DNA of 64,000 nucleotides, taken from NCBI RefSeq assembly GCF_011075055.1, contig NC_058145.1, positions 13,327,894 to 13,391,893 on the forward strand. The letters run 5' to 3'. A model generated the notes under the pieces. That model was not told where the DNA came from. It did no database searches and saw only the letters and a list, made by a program, of their open reading frames with translations. Every line of letters begins with the position of its first letter. Positions within the stretch are counted from its first letter, which is position 1. The position numbers and the translations under genes were made by a program. Origin of the DNA: Mangifera indica. Taxonomy: Eukaryota > Streptophyta > Magnoliopsida > Sapindales > Anacardiaceae. Below, piece by piece: positions 25,923 through 38,345 of this stretch.

Positions 25923-28900
25923 ATGGCCACTTCAGTTCACCTGCTAATCCAACTCAAAGTCACATATTCGAGCCAGTTCTGCGGACTCCAACAACAGAGC
26001 GGTGGCTGATGCTCCAAAGCTCGGGAAGAGAACTGATATTAAGAAAATTTTAACCCTTGGTGCTGGTCCCATCGTGATTGGGCAAGCGTGTGAGTTCGAC
26101 TACTCCGGCACGCAAGCGTGCAAGGCGTTGAAGGAGGAAGGATACGATGTCGTTTTGATAAATTCAAACCCGGCAACTATCATGACTGATCCCGGTTTGG
26201 CTGACCGGACCTACATTACTCCGATGACTCTGGAGTTGGTTGAAAAAGTTCAAGAAAAGGACCGCCCCGACGCCCTGTTGCCTACCATGGGCGGCCAGAC
26301 CGCGTTAAACCTCGCTGTGGCTTTGGCTGAGAGCGGCGCTCTTGATAAATACGGCATCGAATTGATCGGGGCGAAACTCGACGCTATTAAAAAAGCTGAA
26401 GACAGAGATTTGTTCAAGAAAGCAATGAAGAACATTGGCGTGGTAGCACGCTGGATGAATGTATTGCAATTGCCAATAAGACTGCCGAATTTCCATTGAT
26501 TATTCGCCCGGCTTTCACTTTGGGTGGTACAGGAGGTGGAATTGCTTATAGTAAAGAGGAATTTGAGTCTATATGTAAGGCTGGGATAGCTGCAAGTTTA
26601 ACCTCACAAGTAGAGAAATCGTTTTTGGGGTGGAAAGAATATGAGCTTGAAGTGATGCGTGATTTGGCTGACAATGTTGTTATTATATGTTCTATAGAAA
26701 ATATTGATCCTGTGGGTGTGCACACTGGGGATTCAGTTACGGTGGCACCAGCTGAAACTCTTACGGATAAGGAGTACCAGAGGCTACGAGATTATTCGAT
26801 AGCTATCATTAGGGAGATTGAAGTGGAGTGTGGGGGTTCAAATGTACAGTTTGCAGTTAATCCTGTTGATGGAGAGGTTATGGTTATTGAGATGAACCCG
26901 AGGGTGTCAAGGTCTTCTGCATTGGCTTCTAAAGCTACTAGATTTCCTATAGCAAAAATGGCTACTAAGTTGTCAGTTGGATACTCGTTGGATCAGATTC
27001 CCGATGATATTACAAAGAAAACGCCTGCAAGCTTTGAACCTTCTATTGATTACGTGGTGACTAAGATAAGAAAATGTTGCCCTGATTTGGCTGATAATTA
27101 TTATCATTCTGTTACTGTTTACCGATAAAAGGTTAGCCTAATTATGAAATTACACAATGTTTTTGGTGGTAAGTTCAAAACATTTTTTCTTGGTTTTATA
27201 ATCATTGGAAATTATATATGGCTATAAAATGGAAAGGCATTACTCAAGCATTCACAGAATTTGTATAGAGGAATTTTCCTCATTTGAAGTCAATTGAATA
27301 CACTTGTATCTTTCCATGTAAAACCACTGTTTTTTTTTTTTTTTCTCAATTTGTTGAATCTAAGTGTCATTCTTGAATCTTATTCTATATTTTAGTGTAC
27401 ATTTGGAGCCATGTATAATTCTGATGTGGCTGAAATAGCTATGCGTTAGTATGTTATACTTCTGTTGGCCATACTGTGATAAACATTAATGTTTATCATC
27501 AATCCTTGTATTTGACTCTTGGAAATATCAATTAATTATTGAGATTGTCTATCCAAATCTTGCAGATCCCTCGCTTTGCTTTTGAGAAATTCCCTGGTTC
27601 TCAGCCATTACTGACAACCCAGATGAAATCTGTAGGAGAAGCCATGGCCTTTGGCCGCACATTCCAGGAATCCTTCCTTGGAGTGTGGCTACTCTGGCTA
27701 GGGTTGTGCTCAGCTGAAGGATCTTGACTGGGATTGGGACCAACTGAAATAAAGCCTTTGATTGCCTAACCCTGATCACATTCATGCCATATATGCTGCA
27801 ATGAAGAAGGGAATGGAAGTAGATGGGATTCATGAGCTAAGCTACATTGACAAATGGTTCCTCACTCAGCTGAAAGAGCTGATAGATGTGGAGCAATATC
27901 TTCTGTCTCAAAACTTGTCTCATCTTACAAAGGATAATTTTTACGAAGTTAAACGAAGAGGTTTCAGTGACAAGCAGATTGCTTTTGCAACTAATGCATC
28001 TGAAAAAGAAGTTCAGGCAAAGCGGCTCTCTTTGGGAGTTACACCAACATACAAGCATGTAGATACTTGTGCTGCAGTGTTTGAGGCTAATACTCCTTGT
28101 ATGTACTCATCCTATGATTTTGTGTGCAAATCAGCCCCTAGGCAAAGGAATAAGGTTCTGGTTTTAGTGGGAGGACCAAATTGATTTGGTCAGGGAATTG
28201 AATTTGACTACTGCTGTTGCAATACGTCTTTCTCCCTTCAGGTTGGTGTGCTTTCTATTCACTACCTTTCTTTTTAAATTCTTTTTCAATAATTAAATTT
28301 AAAAAAGAAGAAAAAATTATCCATGCTTGTTTTAAAACCTGGAAAAATTATTGTATCGTAATTGCTTCCCTAATAGATTTTTATCTTTGAGAGCTTGTGA
28401 ATTGGTTTAACTTCTATATAGTCCAAAATGTTCAGCAATCTGGATATCTCTGCCAGTTATGTACCTTTACAATATAGTGTTTGTTTTCAAGTGCTCATCT
28501 ACCTAGTAAGAATGTGTAATGCATCTTAAATGAACATGATTATAGCATTTCCTACTTATATAGTAGGAATCAACCTTATTAAATCCCCTGAAGAAGAAAT
28601 TATAGATTATATGGATGTGATCATTTCCTAAATTTAATTTTAATTGTTCCAAGGCTGCAATCAGAGAGATTTCTATTAACTCAACATCACATCCTGTTTA
28701 AATTGAATGATTTATTTTTAAAACCAGTCTAACACATGTTATTTGATATTAGTAGAGAATATATCTTAAAACCTGCTTCTATTTGGCATTGTTGCTGTTC
28801 ACATTTTTATTTTTGACTGTGACATTTCCTGCTCCATTATTAAATATCTTTTATTTTTTAACCCCTTTGCAGGATGCAGGATATGAGACAATCATGATGA

Positions 28901-30377
28901 ATTAAAATACTGAGACAGTATCCACGGATTATGGTACTAGTGATCATCTCTACTTTGAACCCCTAACGGTTGAAGATGTTCTTAACATTATTTATTTAGA
29001 AAGGCCAGATGGCATTATTGTGCAGTTTGCAGGTCAAACACCCCTGAAGCTGGCTCTGCTCATCCAGCAGTACTTGGATGAAAGCAGGCCTAAATCTGCC
29101 AGGGGGGCTGCGTATGTATGCATTTGGGGTACATCACCAGACTCCATAGATGGGGCCGAGTATAGAGAGAAATTCAATGAAATCCTTAATGAATTAAGAA
29201 TTGAACAGCCAAAAGGAGGCATCACCAAGAGTGAAGCTTATGCTCTTGCTACAGCGACTGGCATTGGTTACCCAGTTGTTGTCTGGCCTTTATATGTGCT
29301 TGGTGGCCATGCAATGGAGATTGTATATACTGATGACAAGCTGGTTACTTGGAAAATGCTGTTAAGGTAGACCCAAGTCGTCCTGTATTGATTGACAAGT
29401 ATTTATCTGATGCTATTGAGATTGATGTAGATGCACTTGCTGATTCACATGGTAACGTGGTGATTGGTGTGATAATGGAGCACATTGAGCAGGCTGGGGT
29501 CCATTCTGGTGACTCAGTTGCATGATTCCAACTAAAAGTAGTTCATCTTCTTGCTTGGACACTATAAGGACATGGACTATAAAATCAGCAAAAAGGTTAA
29601 ATGTGTGTGGACTCATGACTTGTCAGTATGCCATTACAACATCTGGGGATGTTTACTTGCTTGAGGCAAATCCTCGTGCTTCCCGGACTGCCCAATTTGT
29701 GTCCAAAGCTATTGGCCACCCATTAGCAAAATATGCTGCCCTTGTTATGTCTGGGAAGTCTCTTCATGGCCTAGGTTTCACAAAGGAGGTGATCCTAAAA
29801 TATGTGTCTGTTAAGGAGGCTGTACTGGCATTTGAGAAGTTTCCAGGCTGTGATGTTTTGTTAGGGCCAGAGATGAGAAGCACTGGTGAAGTAATGGGCA
29901 TTGATTCTTGTTATGCTGTTGCATTTGGTAAGGCTCAAATTGGAATTGTGTTCATCAGCTTGATTGACTTGACAAAGCCCCACTTAAGAAAATTGCAAGG
30001 TAGGATTCAAGATTGTTTCAACTTTTGGGATGGCACACTTCCTTGAATTAAACGGTATTGCAGTGGAACGAGTGCTGAAGATGCATGAGGGACGGCCACA
30101 TGCTGGGGATATGGTTGCTAATAGGCAAATACAGATAATGGTGATCACAAGCTCTGGTGATGCACTTGATCAGATAGATAGCATAAACCTGAGGAGGATG
30201 GCTCTTGCTTACAAAGTTCCTATAATAACAATGGTTTGTGGAGCTTTGGCTAATGCAGAGCCAATGAAAGACTTGAAGTCTAATGCTATCAAGATGACTG
30301 CTCTTCAGGATTTCTTCAATGTCAAGGTAACAGAAGGGATTAGTAAAAACTTGCAGTTAGCCTCTTCTTCCATTTGA
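25923..30377 (+). pseudogene. carB: Carbamoyl-phosphate synthase large chain (CarB) pseudogene
   Basis: The parent enzyme makes carbamoyl phosphate for pyrimidine and arginine synthesis in plastids (about 1190 residues, two ATP-grasp halves). Blocks of both halves survive in order: [20 protein letters not shown] and [20 protein letters not shown] (26.0-26.4 kb); [15 protein letters not shown] and [20 protein letters not shown] (26.5-27.1 kb); [14 protein letters not shown] (27.57 kb); DKWFLTQLKEL (27.85 kb); [13 protein letters not shown] (29.0 kb); LLEANPRASRT (29.66 kb); HEGRPHAGDMVA (30.1 kb, allosteric end). Damage: short, frameshifted transit peptide; deletion plus frameshift near 26441; splice donor GT changed to AT at 27066-27067; stops near 27699, 28182 and 28903; frameshifts near 27680, 29345, 29520 and 30020; deletion near 29940. 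Intron-like gaps at about 27066-27565 and 28242-28872 are kept. It cannot encode the enzyme. Confidence 0.95.
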
Positions 30378-33300
30378 CTTGAGTAGGCATTTCTGGTGAG
30401 CATTTGTATTATTTTCTTCATTTACTGTCTTTTTAATTTGTTTGTCCAACACATCTTAACCTATTTATTCTTTTATCAATATTTAGCTGCTTGTCTATCC
30501 CGCCTATTTATGTGAGCTGATGAAATCTAATTGTAATTTGGGGAATTTTGAGTGTCAAGTAATGTGCTGTACATATTCAAAGTATGATTATGATGCTACT
30601 GCCATCCGTGGAAATTCTGTTTTGTAACAGGATTTAAGCTGAGGAACTTAGTTCAAAGAAGCAAATAATTGTTTTACAATCTCTGTGAAGCATTTTAGGT
30701 TATATGTTATCAGATATTAGTTTCAAGGTAAAACTGCATTAGTTAGAAATAAGGCATTATCATTATTTTTTCAAGTAAAAATGAGATTTTGTTGCCCAGA
30801 CTTTGGTGTTGCTTATTAGTTGGCCTCTCCTTGGCTTAAGTAATATATAGTTTAATGAACTAAGGTGAAGGCCGAATTGCTTGAATGAAAATTCAATCAC
30901 ATGAATAATAATTACAAAATTATGCAAAGTACATAGACTTGTTCCACCATAAAAGGTCCAACTTAACATGTAAATCATTTTTAATCCAAAGTGGTGTGAA
31001 GCTGAACCTAACTCAACTTGGGAAGCAAGACTTTATTTATTGTGACACAAGTTAGTCATCAAAATCATTGACCTTGTGCTATCACAATGTTATAATTAAA
31101 GATAAGTCGTTATTCTGATTAAATTATAACCAATTATTATGACTTCTCTTCAGTAGCTTTGAAGCATATTAGCTTAGTAGCTAGCAGTCTTCCGTTTCTA
31201 TGTACCAACCTTTGAGCCCAATTTATACATGGATCAAAAGGGCATCTGGGACCTAAGAGGTGATTCAACTATTTAGAGGCGTGTGTAATTTGCTTCAAAT
31301 AGTAAAACTAAATTAAATCGTTCAAAAATTATGGTTTGGTTTGAAAAATTTTTAAACTATTTTTTTAGATTGATTTAAAAAGGTTCTCACCTTACATCAA
31401 ACCGAATTGTGCAAAACATTTGCTTCCACAGATACTTTCCTTGTGTGTTTCGATTAGTAGTAAAGATTCTAACAAATCCTAACTCTATCAGTACGTGCAA
31501 TACGGACTGACAGGATGACGACCATACTGCCCTTGAGGAATTCCATTTTCATACACATAAACGTGTGGTGGGTTCAAATTTCCACTCATCAGAATAATAT
31601 TTTCATTCACCTCCGAATTCATGCTTAGCTGTATAGATTTTCAGAAGAATGGTATAAGTGGGAAATTGATTGGATTCTGGAATCAAACATGTTTTCTGCT
31701 AAAACCGCGTGGGCCTCTGTTTCTGCAGAAAATTAAAAATATGCAAATTTTCAATGCTAGAAGCTAGAAATAGCATGCCAACTCGCTATATGTTGTAATC
31801 CTTATCATTGCATTTTGCTTCTAAATTCTTAAACAATCTAGCTTAGCTTCCACTGAGCTTTTAGTCAACTGGGATTCTTCTGCTTACTTCGCATTTATTT
31901 GGTTTACAACTTAGTTTATATCATGTGGGTGGCGTTTGAAAATTCTTGTTCTATTTTCAAGAATTTTGGTCTTAGTCTCTGTCATAAACTTGATGAATAT
32001 TAATATTAATATTAATGGGACGGTTTCTTTGCCTTAACGAGGAAGGCAACTAGATCATCATCCATATTGGTGGGCAGCAGCAGCAGCAGCATTCAGTGCT
32101 TTTGTTAATGCGATGGCAAGGAAGATTGACTGGCGACTGGAGGCTCAAAGTTAGAAAGTACCGATGCCGTATAAACTATGTACTCTTAACTACAAAGCTG
32201 ATTATGATTTCTTAATCAAGTTGGACCATTGATTAACTGGCAACTGGAAATTTTGAATTTGACTGCATTTTTGTTTCACTGCCAAATTCCCTGCACTTGC
32301 CAATTCATTTCATCTTAATTTCACTCAGGCACTATCAGAATGCTGACCTCTGTATTACTGACATAAGCATAGCCAAATTCTATTGTAGAATTGATGATAA
32401 AGGAATTTCCATTCATATAATTACAAATTATGACACTTTAAGCAAATTTAACGCAGGAGATATATTAGGATTGTCAATATACGTTTTGAATTGTAAAATT
32501 TAAAAATAAAATCATACTAAATTATGTGTTTAAAATAGATAATGTTATGATAATAAATTAAACAAACCTTAACGAGGATGTTAAGTCTTGTAACCTGACT
32601 ATTAGACTAGAGATGTTACATAAATTATCTGTAAAATCAAATTGAATATTCATTACTCAAAACATTAACGCTTAAACCTCTCTTTTGACCAATATGACTT
32701 GATTGGCAGCAGCCCACAAAATTGTCACATTTGGACGCCAAACGAAGCTCCAATTCTGTTTACATTTTAAAGAAATTATTGATATGACAATGCTAAAGGG
32801 ATAACCCATAAAGGCTTCTGTTTATTACTTTATTATTATTATTATTTTCTTTCAGAAAAAGGTCCACACGGACAGGACCATAGTGGGGTTAGGGGTGGAG
32901 ATTAAAATAAATAAAACCGAAGAATATTTCAAGTCCAACTACTTCCACCGCAAAGTTAGAGTTCAGATTTTTCCAAAACTTGGAAAATTTGCTCACTTAG
33001 AGATTATTTTAAATTCACAATCAAACAAAGAACCACAAAGACAAATCTATTTGCTTGTTTCTCTCCTGGTCTATAATTAATTTAAATATTTAAATATTCA
33101 TGACTAATAATGTGATTAAAGAAGTGAAATCATGTTTAAATGAAGGTTAATTAGTAATTAACAAAAAAGACTTTTCTTATCAAATTTGGTGCCATGCGGA
33201 GTACGAAGGCAGCGGCTCTTGACCCACCCTTTGAGCAGAAAAGGTTCCAATGGGCGGGGACATGGGCTAGGGGTGGCTGCGACGTCGTTCTCACGGGGTG

Positions 33301-33477
33301 GGCAGGTTATTTAGGTGGTCGTTAAGGGACCAGAAAGGATTGTCCTAGTAGTGGTGGCAGTGGCTAAAGTGATCCGACAATACGTGGCATTCTTGCAGAG
33401 GGTGATGAAATAGGTGGTTAAGTGTGGGTCATCGTCTCTTCCCCCACATCGCTGAATCAAACTTCTTCAAATTTAAA
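30378..33477. other. Intergenic DNA with minor repeats
   Basis: No convincing gene. About 31275-31410 ('gaggcgtgtgtaatttg' to 'aaccgaattgtgcaaaac') may be a small decayed hAT-type MITE. A (GCA)6 tract is listed separately. At 33190-33480 there is a GC-rich patch ('cagcggctcttgaccc', 'ggggtgggcagg') of unknown origin. Confidence 0.45.
32035..32154 (+). other. Short open frame with (GCA)6 tract, possible exon remnant
   Basis: Between an in-frame TAA at 32035 and TAG at 32152 lies a frame reading HPYWWAAAAAAFSAFVNAMA then RKIDWRLEAQS. The alanine run comes from a (GCA)6 microsatellite at 32074-32091. A possible acceptor AG lies at 32039-32042. The composition looks protein-like (Trp-Trp, amphipathic tail), but I do not recognise it and see no upstream exon. 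It could be a last-exon remnant or chance. Confidence 0.25.
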
Positions 33478-34174
33478 TCACTTTCCTACCCAAAGTTTGA
33501 TTAAGCACGCCCCTATCTTATAAGTTTGAAGAAGTCATTTTCAACCCCATTTGTAAAATTTGTTAAAATTTTTTGTTAACCTTTTTATAAAATTGTTAAA
33601 AAGACAAATAAAACCTTTTAACTAAATAATACTGTTTCTAAATTTTTATTCAATAATTTTTATGTTCTTAATTTATATTAATTTTGATTAAAAATAAAAA
33701 ATTTACATATAGAAGTACAAATAAGAGTGTTAGCGATGTATAATAATATGTTTAAAGGTAAACTATAATTTAAAAAGAAATATTAAAGGTATTAATCAAA
33801 TTTTAAGTGGTTTTGAAAATTTATAAAAAAACAATTTTGATTTTTTAAACTTTTTAAAATTTTAATATACCTCTTAAAAATTAAAAATTATAATTATAAT
33901 TTCAAAAAAGCTAAATAAAACATAACAAATTAGAAGTGTAAATATCATGTCACACACTATTAACCCTATAAATATTTTCAAAATATATAAGATATAAAAA
34001 ATATATTTACACCTCTTAAAATTGTTTAAAGTTCAGTTCGAAAAAATGTTATTGTAATATAATAAACCTAGAAAATACCATGATAATTAATTATAATTTT
34101 AGGATAATATTGAAATAAAATAACATAAACGTTATGCTAAGGAAAAATAGTTTTTTTTTTAAATTTATTTAAGA

Positions 34175-34203
34175 GTAATATTATAGATATTCGTTTTAGG
34201 TAT

Positions 34204-34262
<59 letters not shown>

Positions 34263-34360
34263 GATTAGATGTTATTTTATTTTTAATTTAAAATTATTAA
34301 ATTATATAATAATATATATAAATATGTAAAAAATAAGTATATATAATTTTACTTTTATTT
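34175..34360. mobile_element. AT-rich foldback MITE with (TA)n expansion
   Basis: The arm 'gtatacaaatatatat...', the core 'tatatgattagatgttattttatttttaattta' and the return arm 'aaattatataataatatatat' match the family. A (TA) tract of about 51 bp (34208-34258) sits in the left arm, as in the copies at 40270 and 45650. Confidence 0.55.
34208..34258. repeat. (TA)n microsatellite, about 51 bp
   Basis: Pure TA dinucleotide repeat of about 25 units, within the left arm of an AT-rich MITE. Likely length-polymorphic. Confidence 0.9.
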
Positions 34361-34499
34361 AGAGGGTGGGAAGAAATTTTATCAAACCTTGGGTGGGAAA
34401 TAGTGATATGGCCGCACCTTTTATTTGGCCACAGCTTTTGAAAAAGCTACTTTTACTATGAAAAAGCGCTTTCACTTGAGACAGTTTCTGCACAAATAC

Positions 34500-34855
34500 T
34501 TTGGACATAGAGTAATCTTACGTGAGTGATTTTTGTATATAATTTGATGTAAAAATAATAATATATTATTATATAATTAAATAAATAAAAATTAAAAATA
34601 AAATAATATTTAATTATATTATAATATATTATTATGTATGTGTAAAATTATACATAAAAATTATACTTATAGTTTTATTGTTTGATAAAATTAGTTAACT
34701 AAGTAGAATTTAGATTAATAAAACTATATGTATAATTTTTATATATAAATTTATATAAAAATAATAATATATTATTATACGATTAAATATTATTTTATTT
34801 ATTATTTTTAATTATATAACCATGATATATTATTATTTATTATACACATAACGCG
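34500..34855. mobile_element. Two adjacent AT-rich foldback MITEs
   Basis: Copies at about 34520-34680 and 34720-34855 lie almost head to tail. Both show 'ataataatatattattata' followed by 'attaaat', an A-rich centre, and the return arm. They resemble each other closely over the first arm. Confidence 0.65.
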
Positions 34856-36440
34856 TTTTACAGAGTAAAATAATCAACGGTAGCAGCAAGTCTTATTCAC
34901 ACCCAAACACAATCTGATTGCGAGAGTTTGAGATAAGAAGATGTAAATACATTTCCAAGCATGTGCTGCTAATTCCAGTTTGACTTTTCTGTTAAATGGT
35001 TGAAATTGCACTCTGACTTGAGTCCAACAAAGTTGGAGAGAGAGAGAGAGAGAGTAGTAAAAATAATTTAAGATTTCTCATTTGAAAATAGTTCCCTTGA
35101 AGAAAGTTAGGCAACCCACAAAGAATTTTTCCATCAAAAACAAAATTTACATTGAATATTTTTACAATGCAACCTTAATATTTCTCTTATCGGCATTGTC
35201 AAGAGGAAGAAAATTATTGTTAGGACTAAGTTTCTCCCTCAAATATGTTTGTGTTGTACATTAAACTTTCATTTGGTCAAATTTATAGAAATCATAGTTA
35301 AAAAAATACGATTAATCTAGATATGACAACAACATGTATAGCTAATTATATCAACTACTTATATATTATCAGTCACGAGAGATTAATTTGATAATATTTA
35401 CCCTATCCTATGATTTGATGTGACAAACTTGATATGCAATCATCATAGACTGTATTCTATCTTTATTTTTGATATATATGAGATAATGATAATGACATCA
35501 TTATCTTCCATTTTTAGGTGTACAATAAGATTTATACATATCTTTTATGTAATTTTGATGTAATTTAACTTTTTTTTGGTCCTGTAAATAAAGGACGAAT
35601 TTGTCAACTTGTGATGTGTAGATGATAACTTAGGCCAAATAGGTACAATTTCCCAATGTGTAGAATATAACTCATATCATATAAAATATATCTCACTCCA
35701 AGAATATGCCAACCCTCGACATGTCGAGTGAGCGTAAAATATACTGATACACATAGTGATATTTTATCTTAATGTTTTTATATTAAATTTGTCAAACCAT
35801 GTTAATACATTGTTGGATTCAATTTATTAAACTTAAATGGTATTGTATTTTTTATAATGGGGGTGAAATCTAGTAGAGCCAAGATAAATAGTGCTTGCTT
35901 TGAGTTTGGTTCAATACCATAAAGGAAGAGTTTGAACTCAAGCTTGTTGGGCTATTGAATACTTGGTTCAAGCTTGAGATAAGATTGATTGACTCGAACT
36001 TGGTTTAAAAACTACATTTAAACATCTTAATTTTCAAATAATTACATTTGAATTACATAACTTTTATATTATCTCTCATATTCAGAATTCAAAAAACAAA
36101 ATGTTAAGGTGTAAGTAAAGATTTGAAAATCTTAAAGGTTTATCGATATTTTATGTGAGTCAAATTATGAACTTATTATATTAACTAACAATAAACTTGA
36201 TTTTAATTCAAGAGTTGAACTTGAATAGCTCAAACTTGAGCTTGATTTGATATTAATTAATTGAGCTAAGTATGGCTTGACACAAGACAAGTTGTGAGTA
36301 GAGTGGCTTAGTTCGATTTACTCCCCTAGGCAGAGAATGCCAACATTATATCATATATCTTAATTATTGCAAGATTCTAATGAATAATTCTTTTGATGAT
36401 TAAGTATGAACTTAGATAATTATTTTATAATATATTAAGA
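34856..36440. other. Intergenic DNA with GA tract and an hAT-like MITE
   Basis: A (GA)n tract lies at about 35036-35054. From about 35858 to 36328 is a probable hAT-like MITE (separate entry). The remainder is AT-rich with no recognisable gene. Confidence 0.5.
35858..36328. mobile_element. Probable hAT-like MITE
   Basis: The left end 'tgggggtgaaatctagtagagcc' pairs with the right end, whose revcomp reads TAGGGGAGTAAATCGAACTA then AGCC. The interior has the 'caagcttgag'/'ctcaaacttgagcttg' runs common in plant hAT-type MITEs. No target duplication could be established. Confidence 0.45.
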
Positions 36441-36444
36441 ATAA

Positions 36445-36810
36445 GGAGCAATACAATTTATACCCATTTTAAGTACGTAAATAGATACATATTTATATAT
36501 CATCATATAATTGAGTGTTACTTTATCCTTTATTCAAAACTATCATATTATATGATAATATACATAAATATATACTTATTTATATATTTAAAGTGGATAT
36601 ACATACTGTTATTAAAAGACAAAATACTTATTTTTTGAAGAGTAATACTATATATATCTAATTTTAGTATATAAATAGGTATATACTTATTTATATTATC
36701 ACATGATTGAATATTATTTTATTTTTATTTTAAAATCATTGAATCATATGATAATATGATTATATATATATATATTTATTCATATACTTAAAATAAATAC
36801 AGATAATTTG
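36445..36810. mobile_element. Two adjacent AT-rich foldback MITEs (longer subtype)
   Basis: Copies at about 36445-36620 and 36645-36810. This subtype has ends like 'tacccattttaagtacgtaaatag' and 'tatatatttaaagtggatatac', with a core 'atcatcatataattgagtgttactttat'. The second copy mirrors it closely ('tagtatataaataggtatatac'). Confidence 0.65.
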
Positions 36811-37080
36811 GATGTTTTTCTAAACTTATGTCTATTATTTTATTCTTCAGTTTGATCAAATCTTATTCAACACTAATAACAGAAAATGCGTATATAACGC
36901 CAAAAGAAATACAAAAATAGAAGAGTTTTATCAAAATAAATCCAAACAAGCAGAACCTAACGGAACTAAAGAAAGTAGTGAACGCAGGAGCAGCCACGCA
37001 ACTTAACCTTAAAAAATCTCAACTCTTCTTGATGACGAAAATTTTCATCCTTCTGACGTTCTCTTTTTCTCTCTTTTCTC

Positions 37081-37089
37081 TATATATAC
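37081..37089 (+). promoter_or_regulatory. TATA box of the LBD gene
   Basis: TATATATAC lies 110 bp before the LBD start codon, followed by a pyrimidine-rich leader ('cacccacctctttctctctctctct'). Well placed for a core promoter; function is inferred. Confidence 0.6.
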
Positions 37090-37190
37090 TTCTGCCTTTA
37101 CCTCTTCAAACACCACCCACCTCTTTCTCTCTCTCTCTTTTTCCCTTCCTTTTTCCTCACTATATCTTATCTTAATTAAATAAAAAAAGC

Positions 37191-38345
37191 ATGGAGGCCA
37201 TTGACAGTGCAACAAATTCAAGTGCTGGTTCATCTTCTCCTCCATCATCTTCACCTTCTTCTTCTCCTCCTGCTCAAAATAACCCACCTGTAGTTCTTAC
37301 CCCTTGTGCTGCATGCAAAATTCTTAGGCGAAGATGTGCTGATAAATGTGTCTTAGCACCTTATTTTCCCCCTACTGAACCCACAAAGTTTACCATTGCT
37401 CACCGAGTCTTTGGCGCCAGCAATATCATCAAGTTTCTGCAGGTACCTCAGCAAGTATTGCTTTCTGTTCTCAAGTTTTGACTAGTTCAATATGTTATTA
37501 GTTATTCTTTCTTATCACAAACTAACTTTTTTCGTTTTAAAAAATTAAACAAGTGTCGTTGTCTTTTATCTAATCGTTGAAAAACTATATGGGGGAGTCT
37601 TAAATTAAAGCAAAAATCTATGAAACCCAAGTGCCCAACTGATGAAAAATGAAAGGTCAAGTTGATTCTGAAGAGACTAGCGAGCACTAACATGTTAGAT
37701 AAACGTGGGGTCGAGTTGTATAGCACTTACTGATCAAGTGGGCTAGAAGACTGTGTTGAATTTTTAAATTTTTATCAGAATTATCATCCAAGAACTGGAT
37801 AAGTGTTTATGGGATGTGAAATGAGAGAGATGCCGTGGGTCGCTGGCTAATTAAGCAAAAGAAAAAGACAACTTTAAATGTACAGGTGTTTCAAAGAGGT
37901 TAACTTGTTCACACAGTGGAAACACATCGCTTGTTTTTCAGTCAAGTTTAACTTTTTCAGTCAGATTCCTTAATGCGACTTTCTTGGTAATTTTTAGGAG
38001 CTTCCTGAGTCTCAAAGGGCGGACGCCGTGAGCAGCATGGTTTACGAAGCGAGTGCTAGAATTCGGGATCCCGTTTACGGCTGCGCGGGGGCGATTTGTC
38101 AGCTGCAAAAACAAGTTAACGAGCTGCAGGCACAATTAGCGAAAGCACAAGCTGAACTTGTCAACATGCAATGTCAACAAACGAATCTTGTAGCTTTGCT
38201 CTGCATGGAAATGGCGAAATCTGAACCACAACCCAATTCCCCACAGTCAGTCGACAATTTCATCACCAGCCCAGAAAGCTCTCAGGCCAATCCATTCTTC
38301 CTCGACGACAACTTGGGAGCACTGTGGGAGCCTCTCTGGACATAA
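37191..38345 (+). CDS. LBD1: LOB-domain transcription factor (class I, LBD1/LBD11-like)
   Basis: Plant-specific DNA-binding regulator of lateral organ and vascular/cambial development. Two exons, 37191-37442 and 37998-38345, joined in phase 0 across a GT-AG intron, give 199 residues. A Ser/Pro-rich N terminus (1-30) precedes the LOB domain at about 37-138. Its zinc-finger-like CX2CX6CX3C block is C39, C42, C49 and C53 (CAACKILRRRCADKC). The GAS block includes FTIAHRVFGASNIIKFLQEL and continues with DAVSSMVYEASARIRDPVYG. A leucine-zipper-like run follows (LQKQVNELQAQLAKAQAEL), marking class I. The C terminus ends WEPLWT, as in LBD1/LBD11. The intron sits right after FLQ, the conserved LBD position. 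The choice between LBD1 and LBD11 is not secure. No damage seen. Confidence 0.94.

Larger units (their letters stand above)
33478..34412. mobile_element. Foldback element (same family as 24246), decayed
   Basis: The left end 'tcactttcctacccaaagtttgat' pairs with the right end, whose revcomp reads TCACTATTTCCCACCCAAGG then TTTGAT. These are the sub-terminal motifs of the foldback family at 12391 and 24246. The interior is AT-rich. A TA microsatellite and an AT-rich MITE (34175-34360) are inserted near the right end. Boundaries are approximate. Confidence 0.5.

Noticed and set aside
31565..31600. tRNA-like 'gtgggttcaaatttccac' T-arm
   Set aside because: No matching D arm, anticodon arm or acceptor stem could be found upstream.
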